Assembly: GCF_019649015.1 (NCBI RefSeq)
Contig: NZ_BLPI01000001.1
Span: 3,839,001-3,903,000 of the forward strand
Origin: Agarivorans litoreus
GTDB lineage: Bacteria; Pseudomonadota; Gammaproteobacteria; Enterobacterales; Celerinatantimonadaceae
DNA length: 64,000 nt
Direction: 5' to 3'
Positions 9,752 through 19,045 of the stretch are shown here, in pieces (the first letter of the stretch is position 1; each line of letters begins with the position of its first letter). A program made the translations under genes and the position numbers. The notes under the pieces were generated by a model that was not told the origin of the DNA, did not search any database, and was given only the letters and a program-made list of their open reading frames with translations.

Positions 9752-10720
9752 ATGGAGCTAAATAGTAGAATTTATGTTGCCGGGCACCGTGGTATGGTGG
9801 GTTCAGCGATTGTACGCCAGTTAGAGGCAAGTGGTTATAGCAATATAATTACCCGCACTCGTGACGAACTGGACCTAACTAACCAGCAGGCGGTGTTTGA
9901 GTTTTTCAAAACTGAGAACATTGACCAAGTATATTTGGCTGCAGCAAAAGTGGGGGGAATTGTGGCAAACAATACCTATCCCGCCGATTTCATTTATGAA
10001 AACTTAATGATTCAGTGCAATATTATTCATGCTGCGCATTTAGCGAATGTACAAAAACTACTGTTCTTAGGTTCTTCATGTATTTATCCTAAATTGGCTC
10101 CACAACCTATGGAAGAGGCAGCACTTTTAACGGGTTATTTGGAGCCGACTAACGAGCCTTATGCGATTGCAAAAATTGCAGGAATCAAACTTTGCGAGAG
10201 CTACAATCGCCAATATGGCCGTGACTACCGAAGCGTAATGCCGACTAATTTGTATGGCCCCAATGACAATTTCCATCCTGAAAATAGCCATGTTATTCCG
10301 GCATTAATTCGCCGTTTTCATGAAGCTAAGTTAAACGGAGATAAAGAAGTAGTGGCTTGGGGAAGCGGTAAGCCAATGCGCGAGTTTTTGTATGTTGATG
10401 ACATGGCAGATGCCTCTATCTACGTTATGAATTTATCTTGCGAAGAATACAAAGCGAACACTGAGCCTATGTTAAGTCACATTAACGTGGGTACTGGTAT
10501 CGACTGCACAATTAAAGAATTAGTCGAAACAGTAGCAGAAATTGTTGGTTTTAAAGGGGATATTAAATTTGATGCTTCAAAACCAGACGGAGCACCAAGA
10601 AAGTTAATGGACGTCACGCGATTGGAAAGTTTAGGTTGGCAGTACTCAAATAACCTCAATAAGGGATTGAAGGCTTCTTATAATTGGTTTTTGGAAAACG
10701 AAAACTGTTTCAGAAAATGA
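9752..10720 (+). CDS. fcl: GDP-L-fucose synthase
   Basis: This epimerase-reductase converts GDP-4-keto-6-deoxymannose to GDP-L-fucose with NADPH. The 322-residue Rossmann enzyme has Gly-His-Arg-Gly-Met-Val-Gly-Ser at the N-terminus. It also has Ser-Ser-Cys-Ile-Tyr-Pro and the catalytic Tyr-Ala-Ile-Ala-Lys, all standard for Fcl/WcaG. It directly follows gmd, so the locus very probably supplies L-fucose. The DNA becomes visibly more A+T-rich right after this gene, at the entry to the variable core. Confidence 0.95.
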   Translation: MELNSRIYVAGHRGMVGSAIVRQLEASGYSNIITRTRDELDLTNQQAVFEFFKTENIDQVYLAAAKVGGIVANNTYPADFIYENLMIQCNIIHAAHLANVQKLLFLGSSCIYPKLAPQPMEEAALLTGYLEPTNEPYAIAKIAGIKLCESYNRQYGRDYRSVMPTNLYGPNDNFHPENSHVIPALIRRFHEAKLNGDKEVVAWGSGKPMREFLYVDDMADASIYVMNLSCEEYKANTEPMLSHINVGTGIDCTIKELVETVAEIVGFKGDIKFDASKPDGAPRKLMDVTRLESLGWQYSNNLNKGLKASYNWFLENENCFRK

Positions 10721-10753
10721 AAAGTGTTCTTATTGTAGTCTTGAGATGATAGT

Positions 10754-12085
10754 TTGATAAAAATAAGTTTTTTTAATAGTAAAGTCATAGCCAGCTCATT
10801 TTGGATGGTGATAGAAAAACTATCAAAATTGATTGTGGGGGTATTTGTTAGTGGATTAATTGCAAGGCACTTAGCGCCTCAAGGTTTTGGTCAACTAAAT
10901 TATGCCCTTGCTTTGCTTTCTATTGCTATAACATTTTCTAGCCTAGGGCTGAATAGAGTAGCTGTCAGGTATTTTGTAGAACGGCTTTCATTTCCAGAAA
11001 GAAGATTGGCTGGTCTCAGGACTGTGTTTGGAATGAGGCTAATCGCCTCTGTAAGTAGTTTTATATTAATTTTTTTTATTGTTGCTTTTTGTTTTGATGA
11101 TAGTGTTGTTTTTTATACTATTATCTTCTTTTCTTTGGTGTTTACTCCTTTTGATGTAGTTGATTTACATCAGCAAGCATTGTCTGATTTAAAGTATATT
11201 AGTGTCCTTCGCTTCACTGCGATGTTGGTTTCAGCAGCCTTTAAAATATTTTTGGTGATAAGCGAGCAACCTTTAATATATTTTTCCGTGGCCGTCTTAG
11301 TTGAATATATACTAGTTGCATTGATGTTGTTTTCTTATTTTAGTCTAAAGCATTCAAGTTCAATGTTTAAATTTGAGGGTTTATCTTTAAAAAGAGCGAA
11401 AGTGTTTTTGTTAGAAAGCTGGCCTGAAATTTTAGCTGGATTAGGCGCTATATTGTTTATGCGCTTGGATCAGGTCATGCTTAAGTTTATGTTGGGCGCA
11501 GAAAGTGTTGGAGTTTACTCTGCAGCTGTTCGTTTATCGGAAGCTTGGTATTTTTTGCCTACCGCATTCGTCGCTGCTAGCTTTCCTTTTATTATAAAAG
11601 GAAAATCCTTTAGCCGAGAATGTTATTTGGACAGGCTAAGGTTACTGCTAACAGTACTAATTTTTATTTCTGTCTTAGCTGCTTTTGTGGTTTCAGTTTT
11701 ATCTGACTGGGTTATTCATTTAATTTATGGTGACCAATACTACGATAGCGCAGTCATCCTTCTCATCCATTGTTGGTCTGGGTTGTTTGTTTGCATGGGT
11801 ATTGGCTCAGGCTCTGCATTGGCTGCGGAAAAAAAATTGAAATGGAACCTATACCGCAACCTCTTCGGCCTGTTAGTTAATGTTGCGCTTAATGTGGTGC
11901 TAATTGATAAATTTGGTACTGTTGGAGCAGCAGTCGCAACCTTAATCTCTTTGGCTTGTGCGTTTTGGCTTTTTGATTTTTTATTTTCTCCTTTAAGGTA
12001 TATGTTTTTATTGAAACTTAAAGCTTTTAATTTTTTCTACTTCTTTAATGCTCATCAGCTGAAAAGAGTAGTTAACGGTTTTTAA
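10754..12085 (+). CDS. wzx: Polysaccharide flippase, Wzx family
   Basis: This polytopic inner-membrane protein (443 residues, roughly 12 hydrophobic segments) of the MOP/polysaccharide-synthesis superfamily is predicted to flip lipid-linked repeat units. The N-terminal pattern (a basic start, then Gly-Leu-Ile-Ala-Arg-His-Leu-x-Pro-x-Gly-Phe-Gly) is typical of Wzx. The start is a TTG at 10754. An in-frame ATG at 10805 would cut into the first amphipathic segment and is less likely. It is the first gene of the A+T-rich core and probably belongs to the same transport system as the polymerase at 17178. Confidence 0.85.
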   Translation: MIKISFFNSKVIASSFWMVIEKLSKLIVGVFVSGLIARHLAPQGFGQLNYALALLSIAITFSSLGLNRVAVRYFVERLSFPERRLAGLRTVFGMRLIASVSSFILIFFIVAFCFDDSVVFYTIIFFSLVFTPFDVVDLHQQALSDLKYISVLRFTAMLVSAAFKIFLVISEQPLIYFSVAVLVEYILVALMLFSYFSLKHSSSMFKFEGLSLKRAKVFLLESWPEILAGLGAILFMRLDQVMLKFMLGAESVGVYSAAVRLSEAWYFLPTAFVAASFPFIIKGKSFSRECYLDRLRLLLTVLIFISVLAAFVVSVLSDWVIHLIYGDQYYDSAVILLIHCWSGLFVCMGIGSGSALAAEKKLKWNLYRNLFGLLVNVALNVVLIDKFGTVGAAVATLISLACAFWLFDFLFSPLRYMFLLKLKAFNFFYFFNAHQLKRVVNGF

Positions 12086-12109
12086 TTTAATTATTCAAAA
12101 GATAACAAG

Positions 12110-14437
12110 ATGAATTTTAGTTCAGTTTTTTCACAAGTTAAGTTACTCGCGAAATCTCGACCATTGCCGTTGGAAAAGCCTACAGTGATTCAGTTTCCAG
12201 TAATTGATACATGTAACTCTAAGTGTCAGATGTGTCGAATATGGGAAAATAAAAAGAGTCAAGATATCACTATTTCACAGCTAAAAATGGGACTGGAAAG
12301 CCCACTCTTCAGTGAAGTTATGGGGATCGGATTTAATGGTGGTGAACCTACATTGCGCGCAGATTTGCCCGAGTTAGTGGATACAGTAGTTACAAGTTTA
12401 CCTAAATTGAACTCAGTATCATTAATAACTAATGCATACAAGTATTTGCAAGTTATTGAGCAAATTGAAGCTGTAGCCAAGATTGTTAAATCCAAGGGTT
12501 TGCATTTTGATCTTATGGTTTCGCTAGATGGCTATGGAGACGTTCACGATAAAGTAAGAGGGCGAAGTGGTAATTTCGAAAATGCAAAAAAGGTTCTAGA
12601 GTTCGCAAAAGATAACCCGTTGATCGATAACCTTAGAATTGGCTGCACTGTAATTAGAGAAAACGTATTAAAGTTACCAGATTTGCTTGAATATTGTATT
12701 GAAAATAATCTCTATGTTAAGTATCGCTTAGGTGTACCTCACCAGAGACTATATACTGAAAACTTACTAGACCCTTATGCGCTATCGTTTGAAGAGAAAT
12801 ATGAATTTGTAGAGTTTCTCGAAGGTCTAATTAAGGATTATGAAACGAGCCCTCACCAGCTATTTTTCTATCGTTCTTTAATTGAACAAATTATTCGAGA
12901 TAAGCCTAGGCAAGCTGGGTGCGATTGGAAACACCGTGGCGCAACAATAACAGCGAAGGGCGAATTAGCATATTGTGCTGTTCAGAGTAAACCCCTTATG
13001 GAGAGTATCGCAAAAGGTGATCCTTTAACTGTGTTTTTTGATAACGAGGAACATTTAAAAGATATAGTAAATAACAAATGCGAAACCTGCCATCATGACT
13101 ATGTTGGAATACCAGATAGAAAAACGTATCAGAAACAATTCCTCGAAAGGTTAGACCAACGTTTCGGGGTTAAGAATATAGTTAGATCTCTACCTGGGTT
13201 TTCGCTCTATTCAAAACGCAGAAGAGAAAAACACTTTATCAATTTGCTTGAACATCATAGAACAGTAGAAGCAACTGTTCATCCTAAAAGCATTAACAGT
13301 AAAACTATTCTAATTTGTGGCTGGTATGGTACAGAGACCCTAGGTGATAAAGGCATTATCGCAGGAGTAATGCATGGATTTCGTGAAATTTATGGAAGCG
13401 ACGTGCAATTTGTAGTAGTGGCTCTTCATACTTATATTACCGAAATTACCCGTCGGCAAATGAAAGAGTTTAGCAACTGCCGTATTGTCACAACAGAACA
13501 AGGCGCAGCTATTGCAGGCTCGATGGATTATGTCGTATTTGGTGGTGGTCCTTTAATGGGGATTGACGAGCTTGCACCTATGCAGGCGATATTTGAGCGT
13601 GCAAAAGCGGTTGGGGTAACAACTATTGTCGCGGGCTGTGGAGTTGGTCCTTTTGGTGAGCAATGGCACGACAACAGTTTAAAGTCTATTTTGGAACTCA
13701 GTGATAAACGTATCTACAGGGATAAGCGCTCTTTAGATTATGCGACTAGCCTAGGTGTGCATACAACTAACGACGTTGTGGCAGAAGACCCTGCATTTAC
13801 TTGGTTAGCGAGTATAGAACCAACTTTAGATGTGGCATTACGAGAGAAAACGAGTAAGAAAGTCTTGTTGCTAGGTCTCCGAGATTTCCCATACCAAGAA
13901 TATGCACGGCATTTGCCTGAAGCAGAAGCGTTGGCTATCAAAGATAACTATGAGAAAGTTATTATAGAAAGTCTTTCACAGTTGGTGCAAAACATCCCTG
14001 ATATAGTTATACGGCCTCTGCCTATGTGTACCAATCACTTTGGCAGCGATGATCGTTGGTTTTATCGTAGAATCTTCCGCGGACATAAACAATTGAAAGA
14101 TAATCTTGATTTATCGTTACTTGGCGCAGAGATGGCACCTATCGAATACTGTAAGGCATTTAAGAATGCCGATGCATTGCTGGCCATGCGTTTTCATTCA
14201 TTAGTATTTGGTTTGGCTTTAGGCACTAATTCGGTTGCCTTAGATTATACGCTTGGTAAGGGCAAGGTTCGTTCGCTGGCAGAGCGTTTTGACGCAGAAC
14301 TTGTATCCATGATTAATCTATCAACAGGCGAGCTTACCCGCCAAATTATGGTCGCGCTAGATAACGAAAAACCACAACCAATAAAGCTAGATAATTTAAG
14401 CTTTTCATCCAGCTTAAAACAGCTGTTGGGAGCATAA
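12110..14437 (+). CDS. Radical SAM/SPASM protein fused to a polysaccharide pyruvyl transferase domain
   Basis: This 775-residue two-part protein is unusual for such a locus. The N-terminal half is a radical SAM enzyme: Cys35-x3-Cys39-x2-Cys42 binds the 4Fe-4S cluster, and a Gly-Gly-Glu-Pro motif near residue 80 binds S-adenosylmethionine. A SPASM-like set of Cys (Cys271, Cys289, Cys324, Cys327) suggests at least one auxiliary Fe-S cluster. From about residue 400 the protein matches the polysaccharide pyruvyl transferase family (CsaB/WcaK type), with Gly-Trp-Tyr-Gly-Thr-Glu near the start, Phe-Gly-Gly-Gly-Pro in the middle and Arg-Phe-His-Ser late. The second half likely adds a pyruvate ketal, or acts as a related GT-B enzyme. 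The radical SAM substrate is unknown. No frameshift or stop marks the joint, so the fusion appears genuine. It is probably cytoplasmic. Confidence 0.8.
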   Translation: MNFSSVFSQVKLLAKSRPLPLEKPTVIQFPVIDTCNSKCQMCRIWENKKSQDITISQLKMGLESPLFSEVMGIGFNGGEPTLRADLPELVDTVVTSLPKLNSVSLITNAYKYLQVIEQIEAVAKIVKSKGLHFDLMVSLDGYGDVHDKVRGRSGNFENAKKVLEFAKDNPLIDNLRIGCTVIRENVLKLPDLLEYCIENNLYVKYRLGVPHQRLYTENLLDPYALSFEEKYEFVEFLEGLIKDYETSPHQLFFYRSLIEQIIRDKPRQAGCDWKHRGATITAKGELAYCAVQSKPLMESIAKGDPLTVFFDNEEHLKDIVNNKCETCHHDYVGIPDRKTYQKQFLERLDQRFGVKNIVRSLPGFSLYSKRRREKHFINLLEHHRTVEATVHPKSINSKTILICGWYGTETLGDKGIIAGVMHGFREIYGSDVQFVVVALHTYITEITRRQMKEFSNCRIVTTEQGAAIAGSMDYVVFGGGPLMGIDELAPMQAIFERAKAVGVTTIVAGCGVGPFGEQWHDNSLKSILELSDKRIYRDKRSLDYATSLGVHTTNDVVAEDPAFTWLASIEPTLDVALREKTSKKVLLLGLRDFPYQEYARHLPEAEALAIKDNYEKVIIESLSQLVQNIPDIVIRPLPMCTNHFGSDDRWFYRRIFRGHKQLKDNLDLSLLGAEMAPIEYCKAFKNADALLAMRFHSLVFGLALGTNSVALDYTLGKGKVRSLAERFDAELVSMINLSTGELTRQIMVALDNEKPQPIKLDNLSFSSSLKQLLGA

Positions 14438-14441
14438 GAGA

Positions 14442-15653
14442 TTGAAAGTACTGCACTTATGTTCTAGCGACTTAGAAGGAGGAGCGGCGAGAGCTGCCTA
14501 TCGATTACACTTAGCTCAGCGAGAGGCAGGCTTAGACAGCCAGATGTTAGTTGTTGACAAAAAATCAGACGATCCATTTGTACATTGTCCAAAAGGCTTT
14601 GCTAAGCTGCGTATAAAACTGGCTGCCGCAGTCGCGCTGCAGCTATCTAAGCTGCAAAAAACCACTAACCCAATCCACCACTCTCTAAATATATTTCCAA
14701 GCGGTTTGCTTAAGGTAATTGACCAAATCTCCCCAGATGTAGTTAATCTACATTGGTTAGGAGGAGAGATGCTATCCATAAAAGAAATTGGTCAAATTAA
14801 ACAAAAAACAGTTTGGACCATGCATGATATGTGGGCGTTCTGTGGCTCTGAGCACTATGAAGACAGAGAAAATGAGAAACGCTATTTGAGGCGTTATTCA
14901 AAGTCGAATCGAAATCCGATGCACAGCGGTTTCGATCTTGATGCGTTTATATTTAAGCAAAAGTTAAAACACTGGAAAAACAAAAAGTTTCATGTAGTTT
15001 GCCCAAGCAGTTGGTTAGCTGAGTGTTCGAAGCAGAGTTTTCTATTTAAAGATCAACCCACTCAAGTGATTAGTAACTGCATTGACCAAGAAGTATATAA
15101 ACCGGTGGATAAGCAAGTTGCTCGTGATTTACTTGGGCTGCCACGTAACAAGCAATTGATACTGTTTGGCGCTATGTCTAGCACTAGCGACCCGCGTAAA
15201 GGATATACTTACCTAAAAGAGGCAATGCAATTACTTAAAAAGAAACATAAGGTCGACGATGTTGAGTTAGTAGTATTTGGTGCCAGTCGCGGAGATACAG
15301 AAAACGAAACAGGTATAGCGACACATTACATGGGCAGGTTGTATGACGATGTTAGTTTAGTGTTGCTTTATAACGCTGCTGACTTATTTGTAGCGCCTTC
15401 ACTGCAGGATAACCTTCCTAATACTTTAGTCGAGGCCCTCGCGTGCGGTACACCATGTGTAGCATTTGATATCGGTGGAATGAAAGATCTGATCTCTAAT
15501 TCTACTCATGGAGAGTTAGTCAAAGATATTACATCTGAAGCACTGAGTTGCTGTTTGAAAAATCAACTTGATAAACCAGCTGATAATATAGTTGATTTAA
15601 TTTCTAGCCCTGATAAATGTATCGAAAAGTATAGAGGCAACTATAGTGTATAG
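14442..15653 (+). CDS. Glycosyltransferase family 4
   Basis: This predicted cytoplasmic GT-B retaining glycosyltransferase of 403 residues adds one sugar to the lipid-linked repeat unit. The N-terminus has the glycine-rich acceptor-side loop Leu-Glu-Gly-Gly-Ala-Ala-Arg. The C-terminal half has the nucleotide-sugar site, including Phe-Gly-Ala-Met-Ser-Ser, Pro-Arg-Lys-Gly, and Ser-Leu-Gln-Asp-Asn-Leu-Pro-Asn-Thr-Leu-Val-Glu-Ala. The start is a TTG four bases after the previous stop. Its 3' end overlaps the next gene by 8 bp, suggesting coupled translation. Donor and acceptor sugars cannot be told. Confidence 0.82.
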   Translation: MKVLHLCSSDLEGGAARAAYRLHLAQREAGLDSQMLVVDKKSDDPFVHCPKGFAKLRIKLAAAVALQLSKLQKTTNPIHHSLNIFPSGLLKVIDQISPDVVNLHWLGGEMLSIKEIGQIKQKTVWTMHDMWAFCGSEHYEDRENEKRYLRRYSKSNRNPMHSGFDLDAFIFKQKLKHWKNKKFHVVCPSSWLAECSKQSFLFKDQPTQVISNCIDQEVYKPVDKQVARDLLGLPRNKQLILFGAMSSTSDPRKGYTYLKEAMQLLKKKHKVDDVELVVFGASRGDTENETGIATHYMGRLYDDVSLVLLYNAADLFVAPSLQDNLPNTLVEALACGTPCVAFDIGGMKDLISNSTHGELVKDITSEALSCCLKNQLDKPADNIVDLISSPDKCIEKYRGNYSV

Positions 15654-16383
15654 CGCTCAAAGTAAACCTGTTGTTTCGGTAGTGATGGTTACATATAATT
15701 GCGTTGAAACAATAGAGAAAACTGTCACTTCAATTTGTAAAGCTAAAGAGTATTCTCCTGGCTTTTTCGAGTTTATTGTAATCGATGGTCTTTCTTCGGA
15801 CGGAACCGTGTCGAAACTAGAAAAGTATTCAAGCCAAATCGACATACTTATCTCCGAGAAGGATAAAGGCATTTATAATGCGATGAATAAAGGGATCTTG
15901 AATTCTCAGGGCGCTTGGGTGTTGTTTTTAAATGATGGTGACTTATTAATTGAACCTGCTGGTCTGACTCGTCTTTTTTCTGGACGTGATCTATCGCAGT
16001 ATGATTGCGTCGTATCAACCGTTCACCTATCTAATGGACAGTTGTTCAAGCCAATGATCGGATTTAAACTGAAGATAGCAAATACTATGCATCATCAAGG
16101 GTTGTTTTATAAGAGAACGGAATCTCTTTTCTTTAATGAAGGCTATAAAGTGTTTTCAGACTTCGATTTGAACCAAAAGTATGTGAAACAAGGAAAACGT
16201 TTTTTATTATTGGATAATGTTTTTACCTATCATTCATTGAATGGGGTTTCTAACCGTAATGGTGTTGAAACAGAGTTTTTCAATATCGTGAAAAAAAATC
16301 AAGGTATGATGATCTTCTTTATCTCATATTTTTATTTTAAGATTAGGGGGCTTAGGTGTCGGGTTCGAAAATTATTTTCTTAA
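15646..16383 (+). CDS. Glycosyltransferase family 2 (WcaA/WbbD-like)
   Basis: A GT-A fold transferase of 245 residues. It opens with Val-Ser-Val-Val-Met-Val-Thr-Tyr-Asn and has an early Asp-Gly-Leu-Ser-Ser-Asp-Gly-Thr. Further on come Glu-Lys-Asp-Lys-Gly-Ile-Tyr-Asn-Ala-Met-Asn-Lys-Gly and the metal-binding Asn-Asp-Gly-Asp, all typical of the group using UDP-hexose donors in O-antigen/colanic acid clusters. The GTG start overlaps the previous gene by 8 bp. The end overlaps the next gene by 28 bp, which is large and implies tight coupling. Confidence 0.82.
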   Translation: MYSAQSKPVVSVVMVTYNCVETIEKTVTSICKAKEYSPGFFEFIVIDGLSSDGTVSKLEKYSSQIDILISEKDKGIYNAMNKGILNSQGAWVLFLNDGDLLIEPAGLTRLFSGRDLSQYDCVVSTVHLSNGQLFKPMIGFKLKIANTMHHQGLFYKRTESLFFNEGYKVFSDFDLNQKYVKQGKRFLLLDNVFTYHSLNGVSNRNGVETEFFNIVKKNQGMMIFFISYFYFKIRGLRCRVRKLFS

Positions 16384-17177
16384 TTGTTCTATATAAACAG
16401 AAGTGTCATGAAAGCCAATCTCTAAGAACAATAGTAAAACAATCAAACGGTGAAAAAATATACGTGTGGGACAACTCACCTGAGTTTGATTGTGATTTTT
16501 CTAATTTCAAAGAGAATCTAAGTCCAGATATAGATATAGAATATCACCATAACCCTCAAAATACACCTTTAGCAACTGTATATGAAAAAATCTTAAAGTA
16601 TGCTTATCAGAGAGGTTTTTCGCACGTATGTTTTATGGATCAAGATTCTGTCTTTAGTCAAACATTTGTCGGTACTTTATATTCTTGTATAACTAAATCT
16701 TCGGATAAGGTTATTGTTCCTAGGGTCAATGCACATAATGAAATGGTTAGCCCTGCATGTAATTGGAAGTGGTTAGGTTGGAAGTGTAGCTACGAACCTA
16801 AAAAAATTAGCAAATGTTTTTTTTCTGCAATTAATAGTGGCGTATGTGTACCTGTACCTCTTTTTATCAAATTAAATTTCTCATATTTGAAGGGGCTAAG
16901 GAATTACGGCACTGATGTTTATATGTTTGAGTTTATTAAGCAAAAAAAAATAGACATTGTTGTATCCGATGAGGTTATACAGCATGATTTAACATTTCAT
17001 AAAAATAATTTTAATAGTGAGAAGGTTATTTCAGCATATATTGAACATATGGTGGCGATGGAGATTATTTTTTCTAGCGGATTAATGAAACCAATGTTTT
17101 GGCTTTATCGCGCAGCTCATGGTTTAAAAGTCGCTTTGATAAGGCAAAACTTAAAATTTGCTTTGTGGTGGCTCTAG
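16356..17177 (+). CDS. Glycosyltransferase family 2-like protein (rhamnosyltransferase-like)
   Basis: A 273-residue GT-A type transferase. Recognisable parts are an N-terminal Leu-Tyr-Lys-Gln strand end, Val-Trp-Asp-Asn-Ser, a His-Asn-Pro-x-Asn segment and the metal-binding Met-Asp-Gln-Asp-Ser. These are the marks of the family containing O-antigen rhamnosyltransferases, where Asp-Gln-Asp replaces the usual Asp-x-Asp. With rmlBACD in the same locus, dTDP-rhamnose is a reasonable donor, but this is inference. The GTG start lies 28 bp inside the previous gene, and the stop directly abuts the next gene. Confidence 0.75.
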   Translation: MSGSKIIFLIVLYKQKCHESQSLRTIVKQSNGEKIYVWDNSPEFDCDFSNFKENLSPDIDIEYHHNPQNTPLATVYEKILKYAYQRGFSHVCFMDQDSVFSQTFVGTLYSCITKSSDKVIVPRVNAHNEMVSPACNWKWLGWKCSYEPKKISKCFFSAINSGVCVPVPLFIKLNFSYLKGLRNYGTDVYMFEFIKQKKIDIVVSDEVIQHDLTFHKNNFNSEKVISAYIEHMVAMEIIFSSGLMKPMFWLYRAAHGLKVALIRQNLKFALWWL

Positions 17178-18434
17178 GTGGCCGAGTTTTCAACGCTTAA
17201 TTTCTTTCAAAATATAGGGTTTGTATTTTTTTTCTATATTTTGCTGAGAAAGCAAGTTGTGTTAATAACGGAACCTTCTGCTGTGATTTTTATCATTCTT
17301 GGTTTCTCGTTTTCTTTTGTTTGGCTTATGTATGGTTATTCAAATTATACCTTAATAATTTTTTTACATTTATTGACTTTTTTCTTGTCTATCAATTTTG
17401 GGGCCGCAATTTTACGCTTGTTTAGAATGCAATCGTTAAATAACACAATCAATAGTTTAAAATTTTGTAACAAAGGATTTGTTTTTTTCACATGGTGCTG
17501 CTTTTTTGTTGTTCTAATCGCTAATTTATATCACATCAACAAGGCTGGGATAGCAATACTTTCAGAGAGCGTTGACGAAGCTAAGACTATGGGGTTTTCT
17601 GGAGGTGGAGGGTTAGTAAGAAGAATAAATTGGTCTTTGTTATATTTCAATTTCATAAGCCTTTTTGTTTTGTACCGTTTGAAAAGGGAACGCTCATTTT
17701 TAGTTGGCTGTTTGACTCTTGCGTTGTTACTGCTTTTGTCTGGAAGTAAAGGTGCGATTATTAGCATATTGTTACTGGTGTCAGTCACTCTTGCGTCACC
17801 ACGATTTTTCAAAGGGAATCGTAGGGTGTTAAACTACAAATTGATTTTTTTTGGTGGAGTTGGTATTTTATTTGCGGGGTTTATTTATTTTTTATCTAGT
17901 ACGGATGTCAGTAGTGCGCTGAGTAAACTTTATCTAAGGTTTTTGTATTTTGGAGATGTCAATCTGTACTTGGCTAATTCTTATGTAAGGCTATCATTTG
18001 AAAGTTTAGATCTGTTCTCGCTATTAAACTATATATTTAATCCCTTACTCGGTTTCTTTAGGTTAGCGGATTATTACACGCCTATCGGTGTACAGTTAGT
18101 TCATACTTTTAATGCAGGCCGAGCTAGTGTGGATGGTGATTTTGGGCCAAATTTGTCGTTTTATGCTACAGCTATATTATTTTTTGGTGATTATTTCGGG
18201 TTGATTTTTTCCTCTGGTATTGGTGTGTTTTTTGGTGCAGTTAGAACTTATGCACTGCAGGTTAAAGTCAGTAGACTGTTTCGGTATTGTTTAAGTGCAT
18301 ATGCGTACTTTATGTTATATTCGTTAGTGTTAGATCCATTAATGTTTATTGGTAGGGTTTATGATTCAATTATACTAATAGGAACTTGTTATTTACTGTT
18401 TTTTTCAATTCGACTGGTCATGCCAAAAAAATAA
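17178..18434 (+). CDS. wzy: Predicted O-antigen/repeat-unit polymerase (Wzy-like)
   Basis: A very hydrophobic 418-residue protein with about 10-12 membrane segments and no soluble enzyme domain. It lies in a locus that has wzx and wzz but would otherwise lack a polymerase. A large loop after residue 240 and few charged residues elsewhere match the general profile of Wzy polymerases, which share little sequence. The GTG start follows the previous stop without a gap. The assignment rests on topology and context, not a motif. A ligase or EpsG-like protein is the main alternative. Confidence 0.65.
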   Translation: MAEFSTLNFFQNIGFVFFFYILLRKQVVLITEPSAVIFIILGFSFSFVWLMYGYSNYTLIIFLHLLTFFLSINFGAAILRLFRMQSLNNTINSLKFCNKGFVFFTWCCFFVVLIANLYHINKAGIAILSESVDEAKTMGFSGGGGLVRRINWSLLYFNFISLFVLYRLKRERSFLVGCLTLALLLLLSGSKGAIISILLLVSVTLASPRFFKGNRRVLNYKLIFFGGVGILFAGFIYFLSSTDVSSALSKLYLRFLYFGDVNLYLANSYVRLSFESLDLFSLLNYIFNPLLGFFRLADYYTPIGVQLVHTFNAGRASVDGDFGPNLSFYATAILFFGDYFGLIFSSGIGVFFGAVRTYALQVKVSRLFRYCLSAYAYFMLYSLVLDPLMFIGRVYDSIILIGTCYLLFFSIRLVMPKK

Positions 18435-18436
18435 TT

Positions 18437-19045
18437 ATGGGTTTTGTTTTGTTTAAAAAATTTGTTTCAATGTATGGTGTTTTCCAAGCAATTAGGTTGG
18501 CTTTTCACTTGGTTTTAACTAAGGTTTTTTTCTATCGCTCTCGGTTGATTCGCCTGCCGTATTATATAAGAGGAAGGAGCTATATCGATTTTGGGAAAGG
18601 TTTGACAACCGGTGTAGGCTTGAGGGTTGATGCTTTCAAAGTTGATGGTAAAAATGATCCCAAACTAAAAATTGGTAATGATTGTGAGTTCAATGATTAT
18701 GTTCATATTGGTTGTATTGATTCAGTCTCAATAGGTAATGAGGTCTTGATTGCTAGTAAAGTTTTTATTACAGACCACAATCATGGTGATTTGCAATCCA
18801 TATCGGATTTTTCACTTACTCCAAAGAGCCGAAAACTTGCCAGTAAACCAGTCGTCATTGAAGATAGAGTTTGGTTGGGCGAAGGTGTGATGGTACTGCC
18901 AGGTGTCAAGATTGGTGAAGGCTCCGTTATTGGTGCAGCTAGCGTAGTAACCAAAGAGGTACCTTCATATAGTGTGGCTGTCGGGGTTCCTGCACGTGTT
19001 ATTAAAAGGTTGAATAAAGAAAAGAGTACTTGGGAATATACATGA
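18437..19045 (+). CDS. Left-handed beta-helix acyltransferase (WbbJ/WcaF-like)
   Basis: A 202-residue acetyltransferase of the hexapeptide-repeat family, predicted to O-acetylate a sugar of the repeat unit. Hexapeptide-type periodic hydrophobics run from about residue 65 to the end. The Asp-His-Asn-His-Gly segment provides the likely catalytic His, and Pro-Ala-Arg-Val-Ile near the C-terminus is typical. The ATG at 18437 lies 2 bp after the polymerase stop. An in-frame upstream TTG at 18386 would overlap the polymerase by about 50 bp and is less likely. Its TGA overlaps the ATG of the next gene. Confidence 0.82.
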   Translation: MGFVLFKKFVSMYGVFQAIRLAFHLVLTKVFFYRSRLIRLPYYIRGRSYIDFGKGLTTGVGLRVDAFKVDGKNDPKLKIGNDCEFNDYVHIGCIDSVSIGNEVLIASKVFITDHNHGDLQSISDFSLTPKSRKLASKPVVIEDRVWLGEGVMVLPGVKIGEGSVIGAASVVTKEVPSYSVAVGVPARVIKRLNKEKSTWEYT

